Positions 18,506 through 27,216 of a DNA stretch of 64,000 bases are shown piece after piece. The notes under the pieces are model-generated. The model did no database searches. It was not told where the DNA came from and saw nothing but the letters and a program-made list of their open reading frames with translations. The DNA is from Palsa-892 sp035556215 (GTDB taxonomy: Bacteria; Pseudomonadota; Alphaproteobacteria; Rhizobiales; Xanthobacteraceae), in the NCBI GenBank assembly GCA_035556215.1, contig DATMFI010000004.1, positions 62,001-126,000 on the forward strand. Direction: 5' to 3'. The number at the start of each line of letters is the position of its first letter. Position 1 is the first letter of the stretch. The position numbers and the translations under genes were made by a program.

Positions 18506-18582
18506 CGGAGTGTAGCGCAGCCCGGTAGCGCACCTGCTTCGGGAGCAGGGGGTCGCAGGTTCGAATCCTGCCACTCCGACCA
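18506..18582 (+). tRNA. tRNA-Pro (anticodon CGG)
   Basis: 77 nt including encoded CCA. Acceptor CGGAGTG/CACTCCG, D arm with GCGCAGCCCGGTAGCGC, anticodon stem CCTGC/GCAGG with loop TTCGGGA (anticodon CGG, reads CCG), variable GGGTC, T arm GCAGGTTCGAATCCTGC. CCG is a frequent proline codon in this GC-rich window, consistent with a dedicated tRNA. Confidence 0.97.
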
Positions 18583-18689
18583 TTTTCCAATACCGGGATG
18601 AAACGGCTCTTTTCGAGAGCTTCGAGAGCGCCCTGCTCGAGGGCCATCGAGCTGCCAGCCGCGATCCCTCCCCGGTTGCTCCAAAGAGA

Positions 18690-18722
18690 AACGCGGCACC
18701 CTGGGCGCCGCGTTCTTTATTT
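18690..18722 (+). terminator. Rho-independent terminator downstream of tRNA-Pro
   Basis: AACGCGGC / GCCGCGTT stem (8 bp, 9-nt loop, 18690-18714) followed by CTTTATTT on the plus strand. It lies about 110 bp after the tRNA-Pro 3' end and is oriented to end that transcript. The stretch between the tRNA and the hairpin contains no convincing gene. Confidence 0.75.
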
Positions 18723-18793
18723 CAAGCCGTTCGTGTTTTCAGCGGTTGGACCTTGACGCGGCAGCGTCAGCCGCCTCGCCCACGCCATGCAGA

Positions 18794-19000
18794 TCACATC
18801 GCTTTGAGGTTACCGGCGGCGGTCTTGCCGCGGTCCGTCGTCACGATGTCGAACTGAATCTTTTGGCCTTCCGAGAGGTTCGAGAGCCCGGCCTGCTCGA
18901 CGGCGCTGATGTGCACGAACACATCCTTGCCGCCGTCCGACGGCTGGATAAAGCCATAGCCCTTTTGGGCGTTGAACCACTTCACAGTACCTGAAGGCAT
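18794..19000 (-). CDS. Cold-shock protein, CspA family
   Basis: 68 residues, one OB-fold cold-shock domain of normal length. RNP1 is KGYGFIQP and RNP2 is DVFVHIS, the aromatic nucleic-acid-binding residues being present. It acts as a cytoplasmic single-stranded RNA/DNA chaperone. About 290 bp separate its start from the divergent hydrolase gene; a long 5' leader would be usual for cold-induced members, but I could not identify a specific element. Whether it is cold-inducible or constitutive cannot be told. Confidence 0.97.
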   Translation of the reverse strand: MPSGTVKWFNAQKGYGFIQPSDGGKDVFVHISAVEQAGLSNLSEGQKIQFDIVTTDRGKTAAGNLKAM

Positions 19001-19293
19001 AAATCTTTCCCCATCCTTGTGTTCAAATTAACGCGGTTATGCTCGTACGCTTCCTTTAGTTCCCCATTGGCGCGCGCGAAGGCGCAACCGCTCGATCCTG
19101 CCGTCAATTTTCTACGAGAGCACAAGGCCCTTGCCCGCGGCATTTCATCTTGCGCGCGAATGAGAACGCAATCAGGCCCCCCCGTCAATAGATCATTCCG
19201 TGAAGCCAATGACTTCGCCGCACCTGCGAAGAAACGGCACTTCCACTGCTATAATCAGCCATTGGATTCAATTTAGCCTCGGGTAAAGCAAGC

Positions 19294-20208
19294 ATGGCCG
19301 ACGATATCCCCTTCGATCGCAATTTCGATGTACCGGCCGGGCGTGTCGATCGGGTTGCCCCCCTCATCCGGCGCGTTGTGGCGCCCAACCCGGGGCCATT
19401 CACCTTCACCGGCACCTGCACTTACATCGTCGGCGAAGGCGAAGTCGCGATCATCGATCCAGGCCCCGATCTTCCCGAGCATATCGAGGCGGTGCTGAAG
19501 GCGGTCGAGGGCGAGCGCGTCAGCCATATCCTTGTCACCCATACCCACCGCGATCATTCGCCGGCGGTACCGGCGATCCAGGCGGCGACCGGCGCGAAAA
19601 CTTACGGCGAAGGACCGCACCGGGCGGCGCGGCCGTTACAGATCGACGAAAAGACCCGGCTCGATGCAAGCGCGGATATGGATTTTACGCCCGACATTCG
19701 CGTCAGAGACGGCGAGACGATCGAGGGCAAGGACTTCGCATTCGAGGCGGTGCTGACCCCCGGTCACACCATGAACCACGCCGCTTACGCATTGAGAGGC
19801 GCCGATACGCTTTTCGCCGGCGATCATGTGATGGCATGGTCAACATCGATCGTCGCGCCGCCCGATGGCGAGATGCACGCCTATATGAATTCGCTGCGCA
19901 AGCTCAAGGCGCGCAGCGAGACAACCTATTATCCCGGCCATGGCCCGGCGGTGCGCGATGCGCATGCCTTTCTCGATCGCTACATCGCCCATCGCGACGC
20001 GCGCGAGACGGCGATCCTGCGCGTGCTCGAGCGCGGCGAAACCGACGTGCCGTCGCTGGTGCGGGCGATCTATATCGGGCTCAATCCGAAACTTGCGGGC
20101 GGCGCGGCGCTGATGACCTTCGCGCAGCTCGAGGACCTGATTGCCCGCCGCAAGGTCGTGACCGACACTCCGGTCCCTTCGCTCGCCTCGCGCTTCCGCC
20201 TTACTTAA
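19294..20208 (+). CDS. MBL-fold metallohydrolase (LACTB2-like)
   Basis: 304 residues. Metallo-beta-lactamase fold with the dinuclear-metal motif THTHRDHSP, further ligands in TPGHTMNH, FAGDHVMAW and YYPGHGPAV, and a C-terminal helical wing (about 240-304) as in LACTB2-type RNases/hydrolases. Probably a cytoplasmic Zn hydrolase; the substrate could be RNA, a thioester or another ester. It starts at ATG 19294 and is convergent with the DUF1499 gene, only 2 bp apart. Confidence 0.9.
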   Translation: MADDIPFDRNFDVPAGRVDRVAPLIRRVVAPNPGPFTFTGTCTYIVGEGEVAIIDPGPDLPEHIEAVLKAVEGERVSHILVTHTHRDHSPAVPAIQAATGAKTYGEGPHRAARPLQIDEKTRLDASADMDFTPDIRVRDGETIEGKDFAFEAVLTPGHTMNHAAYALRGADTLFAGDHVMAWSTSIVAPPDGEMHAYMNSLRKLKARSETTYYPGHGPAVRDAHAFLDRYIAHRDARETAILRVLERGETDVPSLVRAIYIGLNPKLAGGAALMTFAQLEDLIARRKVVTDTPVPSLASRFRLT

Positions 20209-20210
20209 AA

Positions 20211-20996
20211 TCAGTGCATCAGGCGCCGGCGGGTATCGGCGAAGTCGGCCATGAAGCTTTCGATGCGCGCGGCGTTCGAGCCGAAATCGTGCTCGCCGTA
20301 ACGCGAGGCCGAGCGCATGTCGATCCGCACACCCTTGTCGCTGGTGCGCACGCGGATCACGACATCCTCGCGAAAGCCCATCACCGGGGTCAGCGCCACC
20401 GCCTCGATGCGGCCGTCGCGCTCGCCGCCGCGCGGCGAAACGCTGTCGAGGACGCGCCAGCCGCGCTTCTCGACGATCGACATCGCGATGTTGAAAACCT
20501 CGTCGGGATTGGCCTCGACCTCGAACGGCTTCACGCCGGCATAAGCAAGACGCTGCGCGCGCGCGAAACTCGCACCCGCATAACGCACCGGATTGGAGCC
20601 GCGCGGGCGAACCTGCGCCACCGCCACGAATTGCGGCGGGTCATTATAGTCGGTGGTGATGTCGGCGATCAGCGGCAGCGTCGCGCTGCGCGCGATGGTC
20701 ACGAGCGGCCAGCCGATGATGACAAGGCCGACAGCCATCGCGGCAAAAGCCCGCCCGAGCCCGCGCAAGCCTTCGTTCCAGATCACGATGAAAGCGGCGA
20801 GCGCAACCAGAAGCGCGAGCGCCGCCACCGCAAAACCGGCGAGCAGAATTGCAATCGCGACCTTGTATTCGATCAGGCTGAGGCGATGCATGCCGATGGC
20901 GAGCAGCACCACCGGCACGGCAAAGATCGCGATCCTGCGGCTCCAGGTCGCGAGCTTCGACACCCGAACTTCGACATACAGACGGCGGCGGATCAT
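20211..20996 (-). CDS. DUF1499 membrane protein
   Basis: 261 residues. Two or three N-terminal hydrophobic segments (about 15-110) and a C-terminal soluble DUF1499 domain (DVFNIAMSIVEKRGWRVLDS; GFREDVVIRVR; GVRIDMRSASRYGEHDFG). The family has no known activity. I placed the start at ATG 20996; the open frame runs 79 codons further, but that stretch is the antisense-like shadow of the upstream acyl-CoA synthetase. It lies 17 bp after that gene on the same strand and may be co-transcribed. Confidence 0.85.
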   Translation of the reverse strand: MIRRRLYVEVRVSKLATWSRRIAIFAVPVVLLAIGMHRLSLIEYKVAIAILLAGFAVAALALLVALAAFIVIWNEGLRGLGRAFAAMAVGLVIIGWPLVTIARSATLPLIADITTDYNDPPQFVAVAQVRPRGSNPVRYAGASFARAQRLAYAGVKPFEVEANPDEVFNIAMSIVEKRGWRVLDSVSPRGGERDGRIEAVALTPVMGFREDVVIRVRTSDKGVRIDMRSASRYGEHDFGSNAARIESFMADFADTRRRLMH

Positions 20997-21013
20997 GCGG
21001 TGGCGGTTGTTGC

Positions 21014-22648
21014 CTACTCCGCGGCACTCGGCAAGCGGTAATCGCGGAATTGCTCGCGGAGCGCCATTTTCAGGATCTTGCCGGTCGCGGTGTGCGGGAT
21101 TTCGGCGACAAAGATCACGTCGTCGGGCAGCCACCATTTGGCGACCTTGCCGCGCAGATAATCCAGCATGTCGCTCTTGGCGATCTTGCGATCTTTCTTG
21201 GGGACGACGATCAGGAGCGGCCGCTCGTCCCATTTGGGGTGCGGCACGCCGATCACCGCCGCTTCCGCCACATCAGGATGGCCGACAGCGATGTTCTCGA
21301 TATCGATCGAGGAAATCCACTCGCCGCCCGACTTGATGACGTCCTTCGCCCGGTCGGTGATCTTCATGTAGCCGAGCGGGTCGATGGTCGCGACATCGCC
21401 GGTGTCGAAATAGCCCTCATCGTCGAGGATCTTGCCGCCCTCGCCCTTGAAATAGGCACGGGCGACCGTGCCGCCGCGCACTTTCAGGCGGCCGAACGTC
21501 TTGCCGTCCCACGGCAGCTCGTTGTTGTCGTCATCGGTGATTTTCATCTCGACGCCGAACAGCGCGAAGCCCTGCTTCTCCTGCGTGTCGAGCCGCGCTT
21601 CGCGCTCGAAGGCCGCCGCTTCCGGCTTGAGGTGCCCGGCCGAGCCGACCGGGCTCATCTCGGTCATGCCCCAGGCGTGGCGGACGAGCACGCCGTATTT
21701 GTCCTGGAATTTTTCAATCGTCGAGCGCGGGCACGCCGAGCCGCCGATGAAGGCGAGCTTCAGCGACGGAAGTTTCAGATCGTGCTTTTCCATGTGCTCG
21801 AGCAGCGCGAACCACACCGTCGGCACGCCCGCGGTGGAAGTGACCTGGTATTTGTCGATCAACTCGTAAAGCGACGGGCCGTCGAGCCTCGCGCCGGGCA
21901 TGACGAGCGTCGCGCCGTTCATCGGCGCCGCGAAGGCGAGCGACCAGCTATTGGCGTGAAACAGCGGCACCACCGGCAGGATCGTGTCGCTCGACGAGAT
22001 GCCGAAGACATCCGGCATCGAAGTGGCGAAGGCTTGCAGCAAATTCGAGCGGTGCGAGTAGACGACACCCTTCGGATGGCCCGTCGTGCCGGAGGTGTAG
22101 CACATGCCGGCGGCGGCATTTTCGTCCACCTTCACCCAGGCGAAATCGCCGTCGGCTTCCGCGATCCAGTCCTCGTAAGCGACCGCATTCTTGAGCGAGG
22201 TCTTCGGCATATGCGCGGCGTCAGTCAGGATGACGTAGCGCTCGATGCTCGGAAGCTTGCTCGCGATCGCCTCCAGCATCGGCACAAAGGTAAGATCGGC
22301 CAGCATCATCCGGTCTTCGGCGTGATTGATGATGTAGGTGATCTGCTCGGGAAAGAGCCGCGGATTGACGGTGTGATAGACCGCGCCCGCGCCCATGATG
22401 CCGTACCAGCTTTCGAGATGGCGGGCGGTGTTCCAGGCCAGCGTGCCGATGCGCTCGCCAGGCTTGATGCCTTCCCGGCCCAGCCGCTGCGCGACCTTGA
22501 GGGCGCGCTTGCGAACCTCGGCATAGGTCGTTTCGACAATCGGCCCTTCGACCGAGCGGGTAATCACTTTATGGCGGCCGAACTGCGCCGCCGCATGGTC
22601 GATGACGCGGTTGCAGGTCAGCGGCCAATCCTGCATCAGGCCTTGCAC
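21014..22648 (-). CDS. Acyl-CoA synthetase (AMP-forming, fatty-acid type)
   Basis: 544 residues, full length for long- or medium-chain fatty-acid CoA ligases of the ANL superfamily. Motifs: P-loop YTSGTTGHPKGVVYSHRSN (about 176-194), A5 region WGMTEMSPVG, A7 YFDTGDVATID, A8 hinge ITDRAKDVIKSGGEWIS, and the C-terminal adenylation Lys in PHTATGKILK. It activates a fatty acid through an acyl-AMP to the CoA thioester in the cytoplasm. Chain length cannot be read. The DUF1499 gene follows closely. Confidence 0.93.
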   Translation of the reverse strand: MQGLMQDWPLTCNRVIDHAAAQFGRHKVITRSVEGPIVETTYAEVRKRALKVAQRLGREGIKPGERIGTLAWNTARHLESWYGIMGAGAVYHTVNPRLFPEQITYIINHAEDRMMLADLTFVPMLEAIASKLPSIERYVILTDAAHMPKTSLKNAVAYEDWIAEADGDFAWVKVDENAAAGMCYTSGTTGHPKGVVYSHRSNLLQAFATSMPDVFGISSSDTILPVVPLFHANSWSLAFAAPMNGATLVMPGARLDGPSLYELIDKYQVTSTAGVPTVWFALLEHMEKHDLKLPSLKLAFIGGSACPRSTIEKFQDKYGVLVRHAWGMTEMSPVGSAGHLKPEAAAFEREARLDTQEKQGFALFGVEMKITDDDNNELPWDGKTFGRLKVRGGTVARAYFKGEGGKILDDEGYFDTGDVATIDPLGYMKITDRAKDVIKSGGEWISSIDIENIAVGHPDVAEAAVIGVPHPKWDERPLLIVVPKKDRKIAKSDMLDYLRGKVAKWWLPDDVIFVAEIPHTATGKILKMALREQFRDYRLPSAAE

Positions 22649-22790
22649 GAAAAACCTCCGGCTTCGCGTTCCTCGCGGCGCTGTTTCGCGCCTGTTTGTT
22701 GGCTATAAAATGAGCCGGTTTGCGTTTTCGCGCAACCTGCCGCGATTTGGCCTCGCTCGCCCGACACCGTGCCTGCGAATCCGGGGTACC

Positions 22791-23657
22791 ATGTTTTTAA
22801 CCAAGGCTGTCTGCTCCCTTCGCGCGTTCGCGCTCGCCGCCGGCCTTCTCGCCGGGCTGCCCGCGCACGCGAAGGAAATTCCGCTGCCGCCGCCGCGGCC
22901 GCCGGAAGCCGATCTGCCGCAGGAGCAGGCGAAGCCAAAAGGCCCGCAGCAGATCGCGGCCGATCCGGCGGCGATCGAAGCCGCCAGGCACGAATGCGAA
23001 GCCTTCTTCAAAGCCGATATTGCGGAAGCCGAATTCGTCGATGCCATTGCCTGGGACAATGGCTGCCTTGCGGCGGCGCCCGTGAGCGTCACCGCGATCA
23101 AGCTCGCCAACGGCAAACGCATTGAGCTCAAGCCCGCCGCCGTCTTGCGCTGCCCGATGGCCTATGCCGTCGCGAACTGGGTGCGCGATGCGCTGGCGCC
23201 GGCGGCGAAAAAACTCGGCAGCGAAATCGAGCGCATTGACGTTGCCGCCTCCTATGCCTGCCGGCCGCGCAACAATGTCCTGGGCGCGATCCTGAGCGAG
23301 CACGGCAAGGCCAATGCCCTCGATATCCGCTCGCTGCACTTCACCAATGGCGCGAGCTTCGTGATCGAAAAGGCGCAAGGCCGGCGCGAATTTCTGACCG
23401 AGATGCGAAAATCGGCCTGTGCGCGCTTCATGACCGTGCTCGGGCCCGGTTCCGACCGTGCCCATGAAAATCACCTGCATGTCGATCTGCAGGCCCGCCG
23501 CAACGACTACAAGATCTGCCAGTGGATATTGCCGCGCCCCGAGGGCGTCACTTCACCCCATGAAATGGCCGCGATCGTCGAAATCGAAGGCCGCGGCAAG
23601 GGTAAGGAAGTGCGCGGCACCGAGACACACGGTAAGAAACCGGCAAATAAACTGTGA
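22791..23657 (+). CDS. Extensin-like family protein (putative cell-wall peptidase)
   Basis: 288 residues. Signal peptide at about 1-25 (LRAFALAAGLLAGLPAHA), then a proline-rich stretch and the bacterial extensin-like C-terminal domain with SEHGKANALDIRS and ENHLHVDLQ. The H-x6-D...H-x-H layout resembles LAS/M15 zinc D,D-peptidases, suggesting peptidoglycan hydrolysis in the periplasm (inference). Four cysteines (for example RHECEAF, DNGCLA, VLRCPMA, YACRP) could form disulfides. Start ATG 22791 follows a 142-bp gap; the longer open frame upstream lacks a signal sequence at its start. A phosphoesterase follows 13 bp downstream. Confidence 0.88.
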   Translation: MFLTKAVCSLRAFALAAGLLAGLPAHAKEIPLPPPRPPEADLPQEQAKPKGPQQIAADPAAIEAARHECEAFFKADIAEAEFVDAIAWDNGCLAAAPVSVTAIKLANGKRIELKPAAVLRCPMAYAVANWVRDALAPAAKKLGSEIERIDVAASYACRPRNNVLGAILSEHGKANALDIRSLHFTNGASFVIEKAQGRREFLTEMRKSACARFMTVLGPGSDRAHENHLHVDLQARRNDYKICQWILPRPEGVTSPHEMAAIVEIEGRGKGKEVRGTETHGKKPANKL

Positions 23658-23670
23658 TGCTGTTGCAGCC

Positions 23671-24552
23671 ATGTTCATCACCCGCCGTCAATTTCTGACC
23701 GGCACCGCCGCGCTCGGCGGCACGACGGCCGCGACCGGCGCCTATGCCGGCATCGTCGAGCCTGCGTTCCTGCTCTCGGTCACCGAATACCGGCTGACGC
23801 CGCCCGGCTGGCCGCGCGATTTTCCGCTCAATATCGCGGTGATCGCCGATCCGCATGCGGCCGAGCCTTATATGGGCGCCCGGCGCATCGAGGAAATCGT
23901 TACGGCAACGAATGCCTTGAATGCCGATCTCGTGGTGCTGCTCGGCGACTTCGAGGGCAATCACCGCTTCGTCACGCGGCTCGTGCCGTCCGATACCTGG
24001 GCGCCGCTCTGGGCCCAGTGCAAGGCGCCGCTCGGCGTCTATTCGATCCTCGGCAATCACGACTGGTGGTTTCACCTCTCGCGCATCCGCCGCTCGATCG
24101 AAAAGGCCGGTATTCCGATTCTGGAGAACGACGGCGTCCGGCTCAGCCATCGCGGCCGCAAGTTCTGGCTGCTCGGGCTCGGCGACCAGATCGCCTACAT
24201 TCTCGGTCACCGGCAATTTCGCGGCGTTGACGACCTGCCGAAGACGCTTGCGACGATCACCGGCGACGATCCGGCCATTCTGCTCGCCCACGAGCCCGAC
24301 ATTTTTGTCAAAGTGCCGCGGCGCATCTCCTTGACGCTCGCCGGTCACACCCATGGCGGCCAGGTGCGGCTGTTCGGCTATTCGCCGATCGTGCCGAGCA
24401 ATTACGGCAACCGCTTCGCCTATGGCCACATCGTCGAGGATGGCCGTCACATGATCGTCTCGGGCGGCCTTGGCTGCTCGATGCTGCCGGTGCGCTTCGG
24501 CGTTCCGCCCGAGATCGTGCTGGTGCGGCTCGGCGATGCATCCGGCGCCTGA
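23671..24552 (+). CDS. Tat-exported metallophosphoesterase
   Basis: 293 residues. The N terminus FITRRQFLTGTAALGG is a twin-arginine signal. The calcineurin-like fold carries all metal motifs: IADPHA, LLGDFEGNH, ILGNHDWW, LLAHEPD and GHTHGGQVR. It is probably a periplasmic or membrane-facing phosphodiesterase; related proteins act on UDP-diacylglucosamine or other phosphodiesters, but the substrate here is unknown. Start ATG 23671 was chosen because it places the RR motif correctly. It probably shares a transcript with the extensin-like gene. Confidence 0.92.
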   Translation: MFITRRQFLTGTAALGGTTAATGAYAGIVEPAFLLSVTEYRLTPPGWPRDFPLNIAVIADPHAAEPYMGARRIEEIVTATNALNADLVVLLGDFEGNHRFVTRLVPSDTWAPLWAQCKAPLGVYSILGNHDWWFHLSRIRRSIEKAGIPILENDGVRLSHRGRKFWLLGLGDQIAYILGHRQFRGVDDLPKTLATITGDDPAILLAHEPDIFVKVPRRISLTLAGHTHGGQVRLFGYSPIVPSNYGNRFAYGHIVEDGRHMIVSGGLGCSMLPVRFGVPPEIVLVRLGDASGA

Positions 24553-24737
24553 CGCCGGCTTGTATCGAAACGGCACGCTACGGCGCCTTTGCGCGCGGTC
24601 TTGGCTAACGATCTTGGCGAACGGCATTCAGCTTTTGGCAACCATGCAGCCGGAAAAGCGGAGAAGCTCGAAACCCGCCAAAGCAGCGTTAAGCATGTTC
24701 CGGCTAGCGTGAGGCCCGAACCAAACGGGAATTCGCC

Positions 24738-24929
24738 ATGCGCATCATCATGACGTCCCTCACGCAAACGCTGCGGCGCTTCGCGCGCAACGAGAGCGGC
24801 ACGACCGCCATCGAATACGCCCTGATCGCGGGCGGCATTTCAATCGTTATCGTGGCGGCCGTCTCCGGCATCGGCACGACGCTGAACAACACCTTCAATT
24901 CGGTGCAGGCCGGCTTCCCCTCTTCCTGA
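24738..24929 (+). CDS. Flp family type IVb pilin
   Basis: 63 residues. A short basic leader, then the prepilin-type segment NESGTTAIEYALIAGGISIVIVAA with Gly before the cleaved position, Glu at +5 type position and a single hydrophobic helix. This is the major-pilin family for Tad/Flp tight-adherence pili. No tad, cpa or prepilin-peptidase genes lie nearby, so it is an orphan copy. About 185 bp of non-coding DNA precede it. The minor alternative start M5 is 12 bp downstream. Confidence 0.92.
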   Translation: MRIIMTSLTQTLRRFARNESGTTAIEYALIAGGISIVIVAAVSGIGTTLNNTFNSVQAGFPSS

Positions 24930-24964
24930 AAAAGCAAAAAGGCGCGGGCTTTGTGCCCGCGCCT
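24929..24964 (-). terminator. Rho-independent terminator for the L,D-transpeptidase gene
   Basis: AGGCGCGGGC / GCCCGCGCCT 10-bp stem with a 5-nt loop (24940-24964). On the minus strand it is followed by TTTTTGCTTTTT, a strong U-tract, so it is oriented for the minus-strand gene ending at 24991. The plus-strand side lacks a T-run, so pilin transcription would end here only weakly. Confidence 0.85.
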
Positions 24965-24990
24965 AGTCGCCCCCAAGATTGCCGGTCGTC

Positions 24991-25596
24991 TTAGATGACG
25001 ACCACAGTCGCGCCGACCGGCACCCTATTGTAAAGATCGATGACGTCCTCGTTCAGCATGCGGATGCAGCCGGACGAGATGGCCTGCCCGATATATTCCG
25101 GCTGATTGGTGCCGTGAATGCGGAACAGCGTGTCCTTGTTGCCCTGATAGAGATAGAGCGCGCGCGCCCCCATCGGGTTATGCGGGCCCGGGCCGACATG
25201 CTTGGGCAGTTCGGGCATGCGCTTGAGAATGTCGGCGGTCGGCACCCATTCCGGCCACTCGGTCTTGCGGCCGACCTTGGCGATGCCGCGCCAGCTCAAG
25301 CCTTCTTCGCCGACGGTCACGCCGTAGCGATAGGCTTTGCCTTTTTCCTGCACGAGATAGAGAAACTTGCGCTCGGTATCGACGACGACGGTGCCCGGCG
25401 CTTCCTTGCCTGAGTAATCGACGAGGTGGCGCAGCCAGCCTTCGCTCGGCTTGTGATTGAGATAAGGCGCGCTCGCGAGCAGCTTCTTGTCGCGCGGCTT
25501 GAGCGCTGCATCCGTCACCGGATCGAGCGTTTCGGAAATGCAGCCGGTCAGCGCGAACGCTGCGACAGCGATCAAAGCGAGCTTCTTCAAAAACAT
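24991..25596 (-). CDS. L,D-transpeptidase, lipoprotein
   Basis: 201 residues. Lipoprotein signal with lipobox LTGC (Cys at about residue 18), then a YkuD/ErfK-type L,D-transpeptidase domain. Catalytic region HGTNQPEYIGQAISSGCIRM with the nucleophilic Cys, and IHGT as the conserved His. It should form 3-3 cross-links in peptidoglycan or attach lipoproteins to it, in the periplasm. The frame extends upstream to 25752, but the ATG at 25596 gives the clean lipoprotein signal. A strong terminator follows. Confidence 0.93.
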   Translation of the reverse strand: MFLKKLALIAVAAFALTGCISETLDPVTDAALKPRDKKLLASAPYLNHKPSEGWLRHLVDYSGKEAPGTVVVDTERKFLYLVQEKGKAYRYGVTVGEEGLSWRGIAKVGRKTEWPEWVPTADILKRMPELPKHVGPGPHNPMGARALYLYQGNKDTLFRIHGTNQPEYIGQAISSGCIRMLNEDVIDLYNRVPVGATVVVI

Positions 25597-25765
25597 GTCT
25601 TCGAAATCCCTGTCGGTCCAGCCCCTGGAGCCCAGTGGATGCGTTTGGATACCGGGCCCGGATTGCATTGGGAAGTCACGAAACGGCCCGCGCTTCGCAT
25701 TGCCAAAACCTGTTGCATAAATATCGCAGGGCGCATTCGCCAAATGGCGCAAATTTCGCCCGCAT

Positions 25766-25779
25766 TAACGCGCGCGTTA
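25766..25779. promoter_or_regulatory. 14-bp perfect palindrome in a divergent intergenic region
   Basis: TAACGCGCGCGTTA lies in the 322-bp gap between the L,D-transpeptidase (minus) and the 63-residue protein gene (plus). Its flanks (TTAAC...GTTAG) look like an operator half-site pair. No known consensus was matched with certainty. The rest of the gap shows no gene. Confidence 0.4.
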
Positions 25780-25918
25780 GCGCTTGAAACAGTCTGCAAT
25801 ATTAAATTCCCGACAGCTTCGCGTTTGGCCACAAATGGCCGTGATTGCTGCCTAAATCCGCCGCACACGGAGACCACGTGAAGGGCTGCAAGCCACTCCA
25901 TAACCCAAGGGACGAGTT

Positions 25919-26110
25919 ATGTCGGAAATGAAAGAGGCCCCGAGCACCGAAGCGGCAGAACGCGGCGCAGATCTCGGCGACCAGTATCGCAAGATCGGAA
26001 TCCCGGCGGTGGCCGCCACGCTGCCTTACGCCGGCGAGCAGAAAAATACCAACTACGCACCCCCCAAGAAGGTACTGACGATTCGCGACCTCGAATGGCT
26101 GGCCGGCTAA
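25919..26110 (+). CDS. Small acidic hypothetical protein, 63 residues
   Basis: ATG at 25919 with AAGGGACG upstream as ribosome site. The sequence (MSEMKEAPSTEAAERGADLG...VAATLPYAGEQKN...LTIRDLEWLAG) is soluble and hydrophilic without signal or membrane segment. Codon use resembles the neighbours, and a hairpin follows about 50 bp after the stop, so it looks like a monocistronic real gene. I do not recognise a family; no function is proposed. Confidence 0.6.
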   Translation: MSEMKEAPSTEAAERGADLGDQYRKIGIPAVAATLPYAGEQKNTNYAPPKKVLTIRDLEWLAG

Positions 26111-26162
26111 GCCGCGCCGCGCGCCTCCCGGCGCTCCTTATCCATAGACGGTCATCCTAGAG

Positions 26163-26189
26163 CCACGGCGTTCCGATAGGACGCCGTGG
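26163..26189 (+). terminator. Hairpin after the 63-residue protein gene
   Basis: CCACGGCGT / ACGCCGTGG, a 9-bp perfect stem with a 9-nt loop, followed by ACTGCTTTT. It lies between the small protein gene and corA. Most likely an intrinsic terminator; it is also placed where a corA leader structure could sit, about 50 bp before the corA start. Confidence 0.5.
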
Positions 26190-26238
26190 ACTGCTTTTCA
26201 GCAACGGGATAGGAAAGCATCGGCTCCGGGGAAAGCGC

Positions 26239-27213
26239 ATGCTCTATGCCTACACGCTGAACGGCACGACGTTAGAGCGCAACGCCGTCGAAAACGGCGC
26301 GATCCCCGCGAACGCCGTTTGGGTCGACATGATCACGCCGACCAACGAGGAAGAGCGCGCCGTTGAAGCGCATTGCGGCATCGAAGTGCCGACGCGCGAG
26401 GAGATGGCCGAGATCGAGCCGACCAGCCGGCTCTATTCCGAAAACGGCGCGCGCTACATGACCGCTTCGCTCATTTACGACGCCGAAACCGATCACCCGA
26501 AGCTCACCGTCGTCACATTCATTCTCGCGCAAAACCGGCTCATCACCGTGCGCTATGACGAGCCGCGGCCGTTCGCGCGCGTCGCGCTCAAGCTCGCGCG
26601 CAACTGCCCGATGGGCATCACCGGCGAAGCGGTGCTGATCGAATTACTCGACGCCATTGTCGATCGCGCCGCCGACGTGCTGGAGCGGGTCGGCGCCGAG
26701 GTCGATGCCGTCTCGCGCACGATCTTCGAGGGCCGCGCGACGCGCAACTCGTCGAGCCAGCGCTATCAGGTCAGCCTGCGCGAAGTCGGGCGCAAGGCCG
26801 ACCTCACCTCGAAGATGCGGGAATGTCTCGGCTCGATCGGGCGCCTCGTCCTGTTCTTCATCAACGACGCGCAGAATACGCGGCTTCCCAAGGATCAATA
26901 TTCGCAGATCCGCGGCATGTCGCGCGACGTGACGTCCCTCACCGACTACGCCGCCTTTCTCATCAATAAGCTACAGTTCCTGTTGGACGCCATCGTCGGC
27001 ATGGTGAGCCTCGAGCAGAATAACGTCATCAAGATCTTCTCGGTCGTCTCGGTCGCCTTGATGCCGCCGACGCTGATCGCCTCGATCTACGGCATGAACT
27101 TCAAGCACATGCCCGAACTCGACTGGCCGCTCGGCTATCCGCTCGCGATCTTGCTGATGATCGCGGCGGCCGTTGCGCCGTATATCTTCTTCAAGTGGAA
27201 GCGCTGGCTCTAG
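26239..27213 (+). CDS. corA: CorA family magnesium/divalent cation transporter
   Basis: 324 residues. A large N-terminal cytoplasmic alpha/beta funnel, a long helix, and two C-terminal TM helices with the signature YGMNF between them (near residue 288) and the acidic periplasmic loop KHMPELDWP. It forms a homopentameric Mg2+ (also Co2+/Ni2+) channel in the inner membrane. The start ATG at 26239 follows GGGGAAAGCGC. It is convergent with pdxH, with 3 bp between stops. Related ZntB-type exporters share the fold, but the GMN signature and loop favour CorA. Confidence 0.94.
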   Translation: MLYAYTLNGTTLERNAVENGAIPANAVWVDMITPTNEEERAVEAHCGIEVPTREEMAEIEPTSRLYSENGARYMTASLIYDAETDHPKLTVVTFILAQNRLITVRYDEPRPFARVALKLARNCPMGITGEAVLIELLDAIVDRAADVLERVGAEVDAVSRTIFEGRATRNSSSQRYQVSLREVGRKADLTSKMRECLGSIGRLVLFFINDAQNTRLPKDQYSQIRGMSRDVTSLTDYAAFLINKLQFLLDAIVGMVSLEQNNVIKIFSVVSVALMPPTLIASIYGMNFKHMPELDWPLGYPLAILLMIAAAVAPYIFFKWKRWL

Positions 27214-27216
27214 CGC

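Noticed and set aside
20997..21233. 79-codon N-terminal extension of the DUF1499 protein
   Set aside because: It overlaps the 3' end of the acyl-CoA synthetase in another frame and its composition is unlike a membrane-protein leader; the ATG at 20996 fits better.
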